Positions 14,059-26,613 of a stretch of 64,000 nucleotides of DNA are shown in pieces. The notes below the pieces were generated by a model. That model searched no databases. It had not been told where the DNA came from and was given only the letters and a program-made list of their open reading frames with translations. Source of the stretch: Fratercula arctica. Its lineage: Eukaryota > Chordata > Aves > Charadriiformes > Alcidae. Position 1 is the stretch's first letter. Each line of letters starts with the position of its first letter. The position numbers and the translations under genes are program-made. The stretch lies in contig CANTUZ010000026.1 of NCBI GenBank assembly GCA_947846985.1, positions 53,054,730-53,118,729 of the forward strand, given 5' to 3'.

Positions 14059-14382
14059 CTGATTCTCTCCTTTTATCTTTTTCTTTTTTTCCTTTTTCTT
14101 CCACAAATACATAGATTTCATAGAGTTCCTGCTTATTTCCAATCAAGCGTTTGGCTGATGGGCCTTCACTCATTCACAAACAGCTTAGATCTGTATGGTC
14201 ATCCTGTAAAAGAAATAATGACCTACGGCAAAGGCAAAAATAATTATACTCCATCAGACAAAATTGTGTACAAGTTTCCTTTTAATACACCAGACATCAA
14301 AGCATCAGACAAATCTTTTGGATCTTTGTGTATGCTCTATAACTGCTCAAAAGGCAAATACGGGAAGGAAGTTTCTAAATAA
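14059..14382 (+). other. Open frame (74 codons from ATG 14158), unassigned
   Basis: The frame is open from just after a stop at 14056-14058 to a stop at 14380-14382, with its first ATG at 14158. The 5' half is a pyrimidine-rich tract (about 14065-14100) followed by an AG, as a splice acceptor would look. The downstream peptide is of mixed, non-repetitive composition, rich in Lys, Ser, Tyr and Gly. I do not recognise it, and the reverse frame 13976-14173 overlaps and is equally open. It could be a chance ORF, a taxon-restricted exon or a fossil. Confidence 0.15.
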
Positions 14383-15744
14383 TATTTGTCTCTTACTATA
14401 GCTAGAGAGAAAGTATCCATGACATGTGGTATGCTCTTTTCTGCACAGTTTAAGCAGTGCTGTAGCTGTCTTGATAATCAGAAGAGATGAGAAAAGGCCG
14501 ATGTAGAGCTTAGAACAAAACTGCTTTCTCCCGTGATTTTATTCCGTTTCAAAAAGTATGCCAGCAAGATTACCACTGAGACAAAGAAAACTGAGATTTG
14601 GGAAAACCTGTTCTGCCAACTCTTTGCTAGTCTAGAATTCCATGAGCTCTAGCCTTTTTCCAGCTTAAGGCACAGGCTAGTGTAGCAAAGGCAACTTCCT
14701 TATGAACCCTAAGAAAAGCAATTGCTAGCAATATATTTCTCAAGTAACCACGGAATACGTCCACTCCAAAGCACAATGGGCTTTAAGGCCTAGTGCTTAA
14801 AAGGGCATTAAACAGCATGCTGGGGAGATACTTACCACCTGTATTTGAGAGCAGGGTAATACCGTTGTCGTGGACAATCACTTAAATTCCATATGCATCC
14901 TGGAGATTGCTTGCATGATCACCCTTTAACAAATAGAAACTTTTGTCCTAGCTCTGAAAAGCTTGCTTCAAAAGCAACATGAGATATTTGAACAAAATAT
15001 TCATACATAAAATGTTTTCAATTTTTCTGTTGTTTCTCAGAATTACAATCTCTGACAAAAAGGAATGTTTCCTGTGTTGTATTCCCGTTAAGATATAGTA
15101 CAATGTAACTTGGTTACATAGTTCCAGGAAGGTGAATGGCTCTCACTTGGATTCAGTCACATAATAAAACTATTTCTTATGTTGAAGAGAAGTTTTAATT
15201 CTGATGCAGTGTAGAAGGCCTTTCAAAACTCATAAATAGGTTTGAAAAGGGGGAACCTGACTTTCCCTCTGTTTGCTTAGTGTTGGCTAGACATGTTTCT
15301 AGGAGATGAAGTTTTCCTTAATCCTCTATCCTTTATTTTCTCATGGAACTCACTTATTTATTTGAGAATAGCCCCTAAGGTTGAAGGAAATAGTACTTTA
15401 TAATAAACACAGCAAAAATATCATCTTCAAACTCACAGAAATGATTCTGTTGACTTGTGGGGAAATATCTATGCTTTGGAAGTGCTTTTTCCATTTCTTT
15501 TTCCCCTGCTTCTGTAGATATCAGTTGTTTGCACTTATATGCATGAAAAAAAAATTAGCAAGATGTGTCAATAAATGAAAATCCATAGTATTACACAGGG
15601 TTTATGTACTGCAGGGGAGGATGACTAACATTTCCAAGTCATACTGCCCGAGACTGTACAGATACATATGATTGATAGTTCTCACAAGATTTTACATCAG
15701 GATATAAGATTTTGCACAGGCCTTTGTGCCCCATTACTTTCTAG

Positions 15745-15766
15745 AAAAAAAAAAAAAAAAAAAAAA
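15745..15766. repeat. Poly-A run (22 nt)
   Basis: Twenty-two consecutive A without a recognisable retrocopy upstream and without an AATAAA hexamer immediately 5'. Confidence 0.9.
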
Positions 15767-18700
15767 TTCCTTTTTTGATCACAAGCAGCAAGCAAGCTCC
15801 TTTTCCCATGCTTCTGCTAGTCCTGTGTACATTACTATAATTTATGAAAACATGTTATAGACACAGCTCACTTTCTCTGTAACTCTTAGTACAGCTTTCT
15901 ATTGCACAGTTGAAGTTGTCTTGCTCTGAAATCAAGTCTTCATGTCCCAAATGGGACATTATTTCAGGATAGGATCTCCTATCTCATTTTTAATATACTT
16001 TGAAGTGAGCATCCAATGATTATTTCCTTGCAGATATAAGAAAGGAGTGTGAATAATATCAATCAGGCCATAGGGAATGAGAAATGTATGCATTTAGAGA
16101 ACATGCTCAGAGTTGGAGAGGTTTATTTTTCTTATTGGGTATAATGCTGATATGTATATGTTATAAAGTCAGTAGAAAAACATGTTCTACTTAGCAGAAT
16201 CCCAATATCTGTATACTTAAAGACTCTGTTTACAGTTTGTCCTCATTTATCCTGGAGCCACACATTGTCCTTTTTCTTTTCAGACTTTGATGTCTAAAGC
16301 AGCAGGAGAATGTGTAGAATTCTGTTCTTTCTTAGGTCCTTTAATCTAGTGAATGTCCAAAAAATTCACTAAAAAAAGCAATAAGTAATGAACAAAGAGG
16401 TCTGCATGAAAAACCAGAAATTTTAGGAAGTTACTACTCTGAAAGGAGAAGGAGAATAGTATTCAAAGTGAATATGAAACAATGGCTGTGCATGCACAAC
16501 TATAGTAAGATATTTTAGACTGCAAAAGTGTCACAGGTTTGAGGGGAATGCAAACCTAAATAGACATGTGAAACACATTTAAGCATATTCAAACATCTGA
16601 GCAGGTTAAAACTTTGGAAAATGGGAGAAGAGCCAAGAAAATTATTCAAGTAACCAATAAATGCATAAAAACTGTTTGAAATAAACCACAATAAAATATC
16701 CCCTTCAATCTCTCAGCAAAGACAATGAGGAAAAGGTTTAAGGATCCTAACTTTTTGAAAATGAACATCCACAAGTCCGGAACTTACATAGGAAAACAGT
16801 GGAGGCTCTAAATCTGCTTCAGTGAAAAAGATTTCTACTGTTTCTGGTAGGTCAGATTCTGAACGTCTATCTTAAATGTCCATGTTAACATAACAAGTCA
16901 CAAATGTAACTTGTGTTTTTTCTTGCATGGTTCTGGTATTCTCTTTAAACTTTCAGTAATATGGAGCTTGTGTTATTCAGGTTAACTTTCCCTCAAAAAT
17001 AGCTGTTAATCTTTCTTTAAGATTTTATTTTGTCTTTTTTATTTCAACAGGAAAAGAAAGAAACCTTTTGTGCTTTGTTTTGACAAAGGCAAGATGATAC
17101 ATATCATTTAATGCTTCGCTCTAGCAGCTATCATGAATTAACGGATTTATGTGTAGAATAATAATCCCCTCAGAACACATGGCTTAATTGAATGTAAGAT
17201 TTCTGCCTAAATTAAGAACTCAATAGGAACTGATCATTTGTTAGAAAGTAGCTCCCGTGGATTATGAATGAAAACAATTCATGGGTAACAGTTATTGTTT
17301 TACATCAGGTTATTTTGAATTTTGTAATGTAAAATGCATTCTCCCCAAAAATCTGCCTCTATAAAATTAACTGGTATAATGCACTAAAAGGTACATAAAA
17401 GTGGAAAGGTAAATGTGAAACAATGAAGCATTATATATGACTAGACGCCATGAAATCTGCCCTCAAGTATGTGCATACACACATCTCACTTAAACTGTGG
17501 TGACAGATTTTCTAATGGTGAGCACAAATCATATACTTTCAGTATGTGTGGCTTTTCTTTCAGATGGAAGAAAACAGCAAATAAAAAGGGGCAAATAGTA
17601 GTTCCAGGAAAAAAAAGGGAAAGTGTCATGTTGTACCCTGTCGGCTCACAGAAATAACCCAAAAGACAGGTAGATAAAACAGAATTAAAATTATGTAGTT
17701 CTGCCATACTTATCCTCAGTGACCTGTCAAGTGCTTTGTAGCTCAGTGTCATTACCACCACACTTAGGGAAATACCACACTCAGGGAATCAGAGGTAAAA
17801 CCAACACTAATTGGCTTGGTGGCCAATGTCTTCTGTGCAGTGAACGTAGACCTAAGTCTATTTCTCTAGGGTCCCAAAATTGTTGTACAGAGGACGTCAA
17901 TTACCCGGTTCACCTACATTTCCAGCACTAGGTACTACATGTCATTAAGTTACGATGAGGTTCCCAGAAGAATGCTGGGTTTTATCTCATGCAATGAATG
18001 ACAGGGCTTTGTGTTTGTTTGTTTTAAAATGCTGCATATCTGTCTGAATTGCTCAAAGATCTGGTGGAGTAAGAATGGTGTTTATCAGAAAATTAGTTTA
18101 TTCAGTACCTACTCTTGTTGTTAAAACTGAGAAGTAACTTCTACTGTTTGCAAGCCTGTTTGTATAGTGATTGTGCAATTATAAAAATTAATTAGACTAT
18201 AACAATTGCAATGTTTTCTAGTCAAGCTGTGATTACAAAATCTGGAAGAGACAAAAAGAGAAGAAATAATATTTGTTCAACATATAAACAGGGAAAACAG
18301 AATTGTCTAAAGCAAGTATAAAACACGACGAGGTAACACCATCCAGTGGTCAGGCCCTGCAGCTCATACACACAGCATTTTTGAGGAATTACATATAAGA
18401 CTTCACTTTTGCTGATAGGTTTTCCTTTCTTCAGTCAAATTACATGACAACAGGATGAAAAATTATTTTCCTTTTTCCATTTTTATAACGCAGGCAGATT
18501 TTTAGTAACAGGACAGTCTGCCATCATTACAGGAAAACATGAAAGGAAATAGGCAGACAGACAGATTAGGCAGATGCTTGTAATTACTGCAATGAGCTGT
18601 GTTTCAACAGTGTGAGACCTATGTTACTTCTTAGCATACACTTTTCTCTTCCTTGAAATGGATTAAGTTCATCTTGTTCAAAAGAACAGTATCCTGCAGT

Positions 18701-20767
18701 AAACTGCTACTTGAGTTAAAGCTGTCAGCTTGAGCAGTCTTTCTCATGAAATAGTTGTTGTGTGTAAGGATGTTTGGGGTGACTATTTTTTTCCAAATAG
18801 TTAAAAAAGGGAAATAGTTAAATAGCAGGCACTTACAAGAACGTTAAGGGCACCATTCCTGGTGCCATCTCTTACTAATTCTCTTGACACAAAATATCTA
18901 TAGCATCTGTCCTGAGAAACTTCTTTCATAAAAGTCCAGTATATTGTAGCTGTATAGAGTTAGATAGGTGCCCCTGGTACTGCCAAATAGTCTAAATGTG
19001 ATAAACATTAATCCTCTGTTCTCACAAATGTTAGCAAAATTTTGTCTTCCCCATTTGTCACATGGTTTATTCATAGTCATCAAGTGCTATATTATCTGGC
19101 AATAGAGACATTGGTGCAATATATTATTTTGTAAGTGGTTTTTATTTTCCTTTAGGAATACAAAAATAATCTACAGTGCATTTAAAATACATCAGTTGCT
19201 GTTTAGTATTTCTAAGCTTGAGTCGACACATTTTCCAACAAATGTTCTTTAAGCACGGTTAGAATATAGTAGCCTGGTTTTGCACTTACTTTGCAGGGTC
19301 TTCAGAAGGTGTGTTCATAACATTAACACCTTGAAGTTCAGACCTATACTGTCTGTGCACAAGTGGAAATGGATTTCATTTTACTACATGACAGGCTAAC
19401 AACACAATTGTCTCTTTTCAGTTTGTCACACATTTTCTTTTTCTATATATCAATGAATGTGAGTCTCTGTTCTTTAACTCCGTGCCATAGACTACCAGTC
19501 TGGGAAAAAAATAAATAAAATAAAATCAGCAAAGAGGATGGTAATAGCTATATCTACTACTAAGAGTTCCATATGGTTAAGCTTAATAAGCTCTCCTAGT
19601 TTACCTGGCCAAATTTCAGACTTAACCTCCTGCTCCTGGTACAGCTGTTGGGTTTTGTGTTTTTTTTTTTCTTTCTGTGTTATGGAGAGAGAAGAAAAGA
19701 AACACCCCTTCTATTTACTCTTCTTCAGTTTCTGATGGTCAGAAGTCATCTGAAAGAAGACACCCTTACTTGGTTTCTTGATACAACAGCTCACTAACTA
19801 TATAAAATTTCCTTCTTCAGCATATAAGGAATATTTTTTTTTTTTTTTCCGTTTACCCTTACTTTCCTGATTGCTCGTGTAATTTAATCATATTTGACAG
19901 CTCGTCAATTCACAGATATTGTCACAGGCCCTTAAAAAATAATATTTAAAGCAGTAACAGTCCACCAGACAAAATAAAAAATATCCAAATTCTGATCCTC
20001 AGACACAACATACTCAAACACAAATTTATTCAGTAAAGCATTGTTTCTCTTCATAACCTGCTCTGCCTTACTCAAGTTTATAAGTGACTAGTCTTGTTTT
20101 TACTCACTCAGCATGTATGTACAGATTGCATTAGGAAAAAAAAATATATAATTAAAAAATAATAACAATCTATCAATCGCATAAGCAATTTTGGAGGAGT
20201 AAGGGTTTCCAGGGCTTAGCCAAGTTAGTGGGAGGCAGCAAATTTTACAACGTGTATGCTTCTACTTGTTGGTTATCTAATCTAATCAAGCTTTCTTTTC
20301 TAATGTATTATTTATTTGCATGTTTTTATGGTGTCTATTAGCAGAGATGCAAAAATTGCAGGAAACCACATTCATAAAAATTAAATTCATTACACTTACC
20401 CATCCTTGTAATCTAGAAAGATAATATTTAAAGTTTAGCAATCATAAAGGTATACTGCCCCACACTTGCGTATTTCATCCAGTCTTTCATTTTCTCTTAG
20501 ATATATATCCTATTCACTGGGAAACTCATCTACAGAGAATGTATTAGGACAAACACCAACCTTTAAGTCATGAGTTTGTTGATTGTATACTCCCAAAGAT
20601 ATAATTATGTTTTAAGTGCTCTTCACAACAAATATTTTTCTTATACTTGTGTGTTTATCTTTTGTTGAATAATCAGAAAAAGAGTGTTACCTAATTTACT
20701 CAATGCCATAGTAAATAAAGCTAAAAAACATTGTTCCCTACAGATTTCTCTTTTTTAAAATTTATAT

Positions 20768-20814
20768 TATTTTATTTTACTTTATTTTATTTTATTTTAC
20801 TTTATTTTATTTTA
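20768..20814. repeat. Imperfect (TTTTA)n array
   Basis: Pentanucleotide TTTTA units interrupted twice by C. The interruptions lie about 25 bp apart, giving a higher-order duplication of five units. Confidence 0.85.
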
Positions 20815-23739
20815 AGGTTGGTTTAGAGGTCATCAATTTTATATTCCCTAATCAGGCCTGTACACATTTTTTTTGCTTGTTTTCATCCAGTAACTTTTAA
20901 AAAGTTCTTTATATTCTGAGTCCTTACATTGTGTATGCCACACATGCCTTTCCCTTGACTTTTTTTATGCTTTTTTAGACATCTAGTTCAGCAGTATTAT
21001 TTTTCTAGTTTAATTCCCGATGATGCACACACTTGCTGAGCTTTATAAGTGATGCACATATATCATATGTGTGGTTTATTTTGTAAGTCATCATACCTCT
21101 TCTGTAACTGTTCCTGATTTCACTATTATGCTGGATAATCTTCCAATAATCCCTTCAGTTTCTAGAATTTTAACATTTTAATACCAGTCACTGGATCACA
21201 CCTTTTTTCTGCTATTAACTGTTGCATTAGCCATGAAAATTACTATCATATTCTTGCTGTTGTTTTGGTTTTCTCAATAGTTTTACTTCACCATGAATGA
21301 ATTCTCCTGTTCAGTCATGAATTGGTATTCATTCTCAGAGAGTCAAGGAGTTAGGGGAACGTGAAAAAGAAGCATTGTATAATCTCAGGTTTTATGCAAA
21401 CATTTTCTTTCTTGGTAGGACATATTCCAAATAACTGAGCTGTCACTAAGAGCTGCACAGTAACTGTCACAGAAGCAGCTAACATTTTTTTGTAGTATGC
21501 TCTGGGCAATTATATTTTATTTGGTCTTTCTTAGTTATTTATCCTGTAAACTCTGAGTACACTGTTATGAGTACACAGTACTGTTGAAAGCAGAGGAATG
21601 GTCTTAGAACATTTTGAAGCTTAATTAATGTTTCCTCCTCGAATATTTGGAGAATATAAACATCAAAGAGAGAGAAGAGTCAATTAGTGTATTGCCTAGG
21701 GTAGGAAAAGGAGTAATGAGATGGAATTAGGAAAGGAATGTTTAAGTTAAACAACAAGAAAATCTTTCTGACACTGAGAACCACCAGCCTGTGAAATTGT
21801 TTCTTAAGGAAAAAAGTTAAGAAATTATTTCTTGATACAATTAAAAATATGTAGGCACAGCATGAAAAAATGCTGTAGAGTAGAGGCAATGTCTCATTGG
21901 AAGTGAAAAAGACCAGATAAACTTTTTCCATCTCCATTTTTACCCATGATTTTTCAGGTTCAGTATTGAGTGCCAAGATGTTTTTGAGGAAAGCAACCTT
22001 TCTTCAAGTTGAAATGACACAAAGGAGTCATTCATGGGTTTCTAGTCATCACACACTGTCATTAAATCACTAAGCTCATAACATTTAAGAGCCTTTAACT
22101 CCTCTAGTCAGTCATTATATGACTGGTAAAGACTAAATACGTCATTAATACTTAAATAGCTATCAGTGTTTTAAATTTCATACTGCAGAATTCAAAATGT
22201 CACTCATCCATAATTCAAAAGATGTTTAAGGACTGCAATTAATGGCTTGCAGTACCCCTCTAATCCATGAGCTGCAGTCCCACATAGGATTAAAGGCCAA
22301 TGTAATTCAAATGAGATTATGAGTAATGTAACAACTGTATCTGAAAACATAAGAGGGGTAAAAGACTTTCAGCTTGATTCTGAGGGAAAAAACCTGTTTA
22401 CATAAGCATGTAATTATTTTGTAAGATACCATGGATCACAATTAATAGGGCAAGAGGATAAATTTGTCCTTGAAGGCGGAATATAGATTTGCGTTTAAGA
22501 TATGTTTAGTGGCTGTCTGACAGAGCTTAATTCCGTTTCTTCAGTTTTGACAAATTCCTATGAAAAAAAAAAATTGTATTCCAAGTCTAATCTATAAACC
22601 TTACTGTAGTTAAATATCCTTCTCAACATGGGTCCTGCACTATTCTGTTGACAATGCAGATGGGTGTCATTCAATGATTAAAGGATACTTAAGATATTCA
22701 GTTCTCACTACTCATTTTGTGTCTTTGCTAAACTACAAGGTATGTTGAACAAAAGGAAAAAGAAATAGCCTCAAGAACCAAATACTTGTAAGCAGCCATG
22801 ATTACCAGAGGATATGTCTGAAAGAAAAGTAATGTAGTTATTTGTGACTTAAAGGGTATTAGTCAACTGCATCGGATCAGTGAAATACTGTGAATCAGTG
22901 AATTAAGTATTATGTGTAGAGCCAAACAACACTTTGTTCAGCATATAACATCTATCACAGATATTTTTAAAAAATATACTAGCTACTAATTTAAAATAAT
23001 TACCTATAATCAAGAACTCACATAAAAATAAAGTAAAAAAAGAAAAAAAATCAGTTGCTCGCTCTATAAGCAGTGTTAAAAGCATCACTTAAGATGACAA
23101 AACACAGAAAACTGGGCTCAAAATCAAAAATATTTTTAGTTATCTCAGGTTTGTTTGCATTATAGAAGATATGGAATGAAGCATTTATGAAAAAAAATAC
23201 ATATTTTTTTATTATGACTTTGGTTAAAATTCTCTTTTCATTTGTATTGTGAATACACAGTAATTCCCCTTAAATTAGTATTTTTATCATGTTATAAGAC
23301 TGGTTTAACTATTACATTGTCAGGTGACATTGAATGTGGACAAGACCCGGCAACCTGAAGCTTGGATAAATTAATCCTTTAGAATGAGAGCTTCCTTTGG
23401 ATAACACACTGTATCATCTGAAACTCTCTGTGTATCTGACCAGAAAAAAATCATTTTGCACAAGGTTGCTAGAGGAATGTAGTCATTTGTATAAAACCAA
23501 TGTCCATAAGGTCATATGGACACTTCCATTTGCTGACTGAAGTCTATTCTTTAAGCACTTCTCTCAACTCAGAAAAATTATTTTTTAGAAGTCTTTTCCT
23601 CATTTATTTTGTTCATATACTTTAATAATAGTGTATTCTAGACAATGAAAATAGTACAACACAAACATACTTTCATCTATAATACGATGCTGAAATTTGA
23701 GTTTGTGGGATTTTAAATAAATTTTGCTGTTCTCAGAGA

Positions 23740-24011
23740 TCATAGAACCATAGAATGGTTAGAGCTGGAAGGGACCTTAAAGATCATTTACTTCCAAACC
23801 CCTGGCCATGGGCAGGGACACCTCCCACTAGACCAGGTTGCTCAAAGCCCCATCCAGCCTGGCCTTGAACACTTCCAGGGACGGAGCCTCAACAACTTCT
23901 CTGGGCAACTTGTTCCAGTGCCTCACCACCCTCATGGTGAAAAATTTATTCCTGTCATATAATCTAAATCTACCCTCTTCCAGTTTGAAGCCATTACAAT
24001 GGCTTCAAACA
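23740..24011 (-). mobile_element. CR1 LINE, 5'-truncated copy (minus orientation)
   Basis: The plus strand shows the reverse complement of a CR1 3' end. It opens with degenerate copies of the terminal octamer (CATAGAAC, CATAGAAT) at 23741-23755, then the conserved 3' UTR block with the GGAAGGGACCTTAAAGATC segment and the reverse strand of the RT-proximal tail. The copy is only about 260 bp, so it is heavily 5'-truncated, as is usual for CR1. Its 5' end (right side) does not simply join unique DNA: it folds back on itself as a 28-bp palindrome and then runs into a CAA repeat. Another CR1 in the same orientation begins about 115 bp further right. It encodes nothing. Confidence 0.93.
23984..24011. 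repeat. 28-bp palindrome at CR1 5' boundary
   Basis: GTTTGAAGCCATT (23984-23996) and its exact reverse complement (23999-24011) are separated by only AC. The left arm is ordinary CR1 sequence; the right arm is extra. This fits a snap-back in which the nascent cDNA end re-primed on itself. Confidence 0.9.
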
Positions 24012-24029
24012 ACAACAACAACAACAAAA
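24008..24029. repeat. (CAA)n short microsatellite
   Basis: Six or so CAA units directly follow the CR1 foldback and grade into poly-A. Confidence 0.85.
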
Positions 24030-24487
24030 AACTCTACCTTCCTTTAGCAACTAGCTGCTTGAAGACATTGGAACTCTAAGGCCAATGCTCAAACAACATA
24101 TGTACTCATTTAATCATATTTTTATTCACAGAATAATAGAACAGTTTGCATTGGAAGGGACCTTAATGATGGTTTAGTTCCAACCTCCCTGCCTTGGGCA
24201 GGGACACCTTCTACTAGAACAGGTTGCTTAAAGCCCCATCTACAACTTCTCTGGGAAATTGTTCCAAGTGTCTCACCACCCTCAGAGTAAAGAATTTCTT
24301 TCTTGTATATAATCTACCCTTTTCCAGTTTGAATCCATTACGCATTGTCCTATCACTATATGTCCTTATAAAAAGTCTCTCTCCAGTTTCCTTGTAGGTC
24401 CCCTTTAAGTACTGGAAGGCTGCTATAAGGTCACCTCAGAGCCTTCTCTTCTCCGGGATGAACAACCCCAACTCTGTCAGCCTGTCT

Positions 24488-26060
24488 TTATAGGAGGTGC
24501 TCCAGCCCTCTGATCATCTTCCTGGGCTTCCTCTGGACGCACTCCAACAGATCCATGTTCTTCTTATGCTGAGGACTCCAGAGCTGGACACAGTACTCCA
24601 GGTGGGATCTCACCAGAGTGGAGCAGAGGGGCAGAATCACCTCCCTCAACCTGCTGGCCACGCTTCTTTTCATGCAGCCCAGGATATGGTTGGCCTTCTG
24701 GGCTGAAGCGTGCATTGTGATCTCATGTTGAACTTCTCATCAAGCAACATCCCCAAGTCCTTCTCTTCAGGGCTGCTCTCAATCTGCTCTCCACCCAGCC
24801 TGTATTTGTGATTGGGATTGCCCCAACCCGAGTGCAGGACCTGGCATTTGGCCTTGTTGAACTTCATGAGGTTCGCATGGGCCCATCTCTAAAGCCTGTC
24901 CAGGTCCCCCTTGGTATCCCTTCCCTCCTGTATGTTGACCATGCCTCACAGCTTGGTGTTGTCAGCAAACTTGCTGAGGGTGCGCTCAATCCCACTGTCT
25001 ATGTCCCTGACAAAGATGTTAAACAGCACTGGACTCAGTACCAATCCCTGAAGATTGTCACTCATCATTGGTTTCCAGGAGCCATTGGTGGCAACTCTTT
25101 GAGTGTGATCATCCAGTCAATTCCTTATCCACCAAGTGGTCTGGACATCAAATCCATGTCTCTCCAATTTAGAGACCAGCATGTTATGAGGGACAGTGTC
25201 AAACACCATGCATAAGTCCAGGTGAATGGCATCTGTTGCTCTCTCCTTATCTACCAACACTGTAATACTGTCATAGAAGGTCACCAAATTAGTCACCAAT
25301 GCTATAACTCTGTCATAGAAGGTCACCAAATTTGTTAAACATGATTTACCTTTAGTGAAGCCATGTTGGCTGTCACGAGTCACCTTTTTATTTTCCATGT
25401 GCCTTAGTAGAGTTTCCAGGAGGATCTGCTCCATGATCTTGCCAGGCATAGAGGTGAGACTGACCAGCCTGTAGTTCCATCAGTCTTCCTTTTTTCTGTT
25501 TTCTTTTTATGTTTCCGCTTTTCCAATCCGTGGGAACCTCACCAGATTGCCACGGCTTCTCAAATATAATGGAAAGTGGCTTATCAACTTCATCCACCCA
25601 TTTCCCCAGGACCTGCAGATGGATTCCATCAGGTTCTATGGACTTTTGTACCTTCAGGCTCTTTAGATGGTCTTGTACTTGATCTTCACCTACAGTGGAT
25701 GGTTCTTCATTCTCACAGTCTCCGCCTTTGCTGGGTAGTGAGCTTGCTGCTAACCCTACTCACTGCCCTAAGGATCTTCAACTCTAGCATTTCATGATCA
25801 ATGCAGCCAAGACTACCCTTAAGCTTGACATTACCCACTAGCTCCTTCTTGTTGGTAAGGACAAGTTCTAGAACGGCTCGTCTCCCCGTAGGCTGCTCTA
25901 TCAGTTGGAGAAAGTTGTCATTGACGCATTCCCAGATATCAGGGTGGTTGGAGTTCCCCATGAGGACCAGGGCCTGTAAATGCAATGCTGCTCTTATCTG
26001 TCTAGAAAGGGCTTCATTCAGTCCATCATCCTGGTCAGGTGGCCTGTAGCAGACCTTCAC
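24488..26060 (-). pseudogene. CR1 ORF2 relic: endonuclease + reverse transcriptase
   Basis: In an intact element ORF2 encodes an apurinic-type endonuclease (EEP fold) followed by a reverse transcriptase that carries out target-primed integration. The minus strand reads, in order, an endonuclease C-terminal piece (26060-25713), the RT N-terminal fingers (25597-25388), RT palm (25449-25117), then the thumb/C-terminal pieces (24867-24670, 24715-24488). These lie in shifting frames, so there are several frameshifts. The endonuclease motif reads GNSNHPD (25938-25958) where the family has an Asp in second place, and IDHEM (25788-25802) where the family has SDH. The RT catalytic motif reads FADN (24958-24969) instead of ending in two Asp, and a stop codon follows three residues later (24946-24948). 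A 42-bp in-frame duplication lies in the palm. No functional protein is possible. Confidence 0.93.
25270..25332 (-). repeat. 42-bp in-frame duplication inside CR1 RT
   Basis: A 21-bp segment beginning GTCATAGAAGGTCACC occurs at 25270 and again at 25312, so the unit is 42 bp (14 codons). In the RT relic it produces a repeated TNLVTFYD peptide segment. The two copies differ at a few positions in the remainder of the unit, so the event is not very recent. Confidence 0.85.
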
Positions 26061-26108
26061 TGTAGCACCACCTGCCCCTGCGTTCCCTTTAATCCTGACC
26101 CAAAGATG

Positions 26109-26331
26109 TTAAGGTTAAGATTAATGTACATTTTCTATGCCACAAATTAATTGACCAGTCATGAAATGCATGTTATGGATTTATGATTGCTATCTCAGTC
26201 TATGATTTTGTCCAATTCAGTTATCATCTCTCTCTATTCATTTCTACCAAGCTGATAGTATAATGCTATGTTAGTAATACCAAGGCTGCATCTGGGGAAA
26301 AAAGAGCAAATATGCAAAAACACCAACCAAG
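26109..26331. other. Unique spacer between CR1 and retroviral LTR
   Basis: AT-rich sequence of about 220 bp with no recognised element. It separates the decayed CR1 from the start of the LTR, so the two retroelements are adjacent but not nested. Confidence 0.6.
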
Positions 26332-26606
26332 TGTATTGGGTCTGGCTGAGGAGGAGTTAATAACCCCCACAGCAGCCCTCATATTGCTGTGCTTTGTATT
26401 GGTAGCTAGAAAGATGTTGATAATATACCAATGTTTTGGCTACTGCTGAGCAGTGCTCGCACAGCATCAAGTCTGTCCCTCCAACATTACTCCCCCCTAT
26501 CACCAGTAGGCTGGGGATGGGCAAGATCCTGGGAGGGAACGTAGCCAGGACAGATGACCCAAACTGACCAAAGGGATATTCCATACTGTATGACATCTGC
26601 TCAGCC

Positions 26607-26613
26607 ATAAAAG
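26607..26613 (+). promoter_or_regulatory. TATA-like box of the LTR
   Basis: ATAAAAG lies about 130 bp upstream of the AATAAA hexamer inside the LTR, the usual order for a retroviral U3 promoter and R-region signal. Confidence 0.55.

Larger units (their letters stand above)
13071..23739. other. AT-rich non-coding stretch, no recognised gene
   Basis: No recognised coding exon, RNA gene or interspersed element. It contains simple repeats and one unassigned 74-codon frame (both listed separately), plus many short chance frames. The left end carries a direct-repeat hormone-response-like hexamer pair at 13485-13497, noted under findings. Confidence 0.6.
24126..26108 (-). mobile_element. CR1 LINE, ~2 kb copy (minus orientation)
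   Basis: The 3' end lies at the left with a degenerate octamer (CAGAATAATAGAAC) and the conserved CR1 3' UTR block. Moving right, the reverse strand reads the 3' UTR, the RT C-terminal region, the RT core and part of the endonuclease, so about two thirds of ORF2 is present. The 5' end fades out near 26108, where CR1-like sequence stops; ORF1 is absent. The 3' UTR lacks a segment of roughly 35 bp that is present in the neighbouring copy (23852-23885). It is the longest retroelement in the window and is plainly inactive (see the ORF2 relic entry). Confidence 0.95.

Noticed and set aside
24808..25215. 135-codon plus-strand ORF
   Set aside because: It is the antisense shadow of the CR1 reverse transcriptase relic on the minus strand.
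25801..26049. 82-codon plus-strand ORF
   Set aside because: It is the antisense of the CR1 endonuclease relic.
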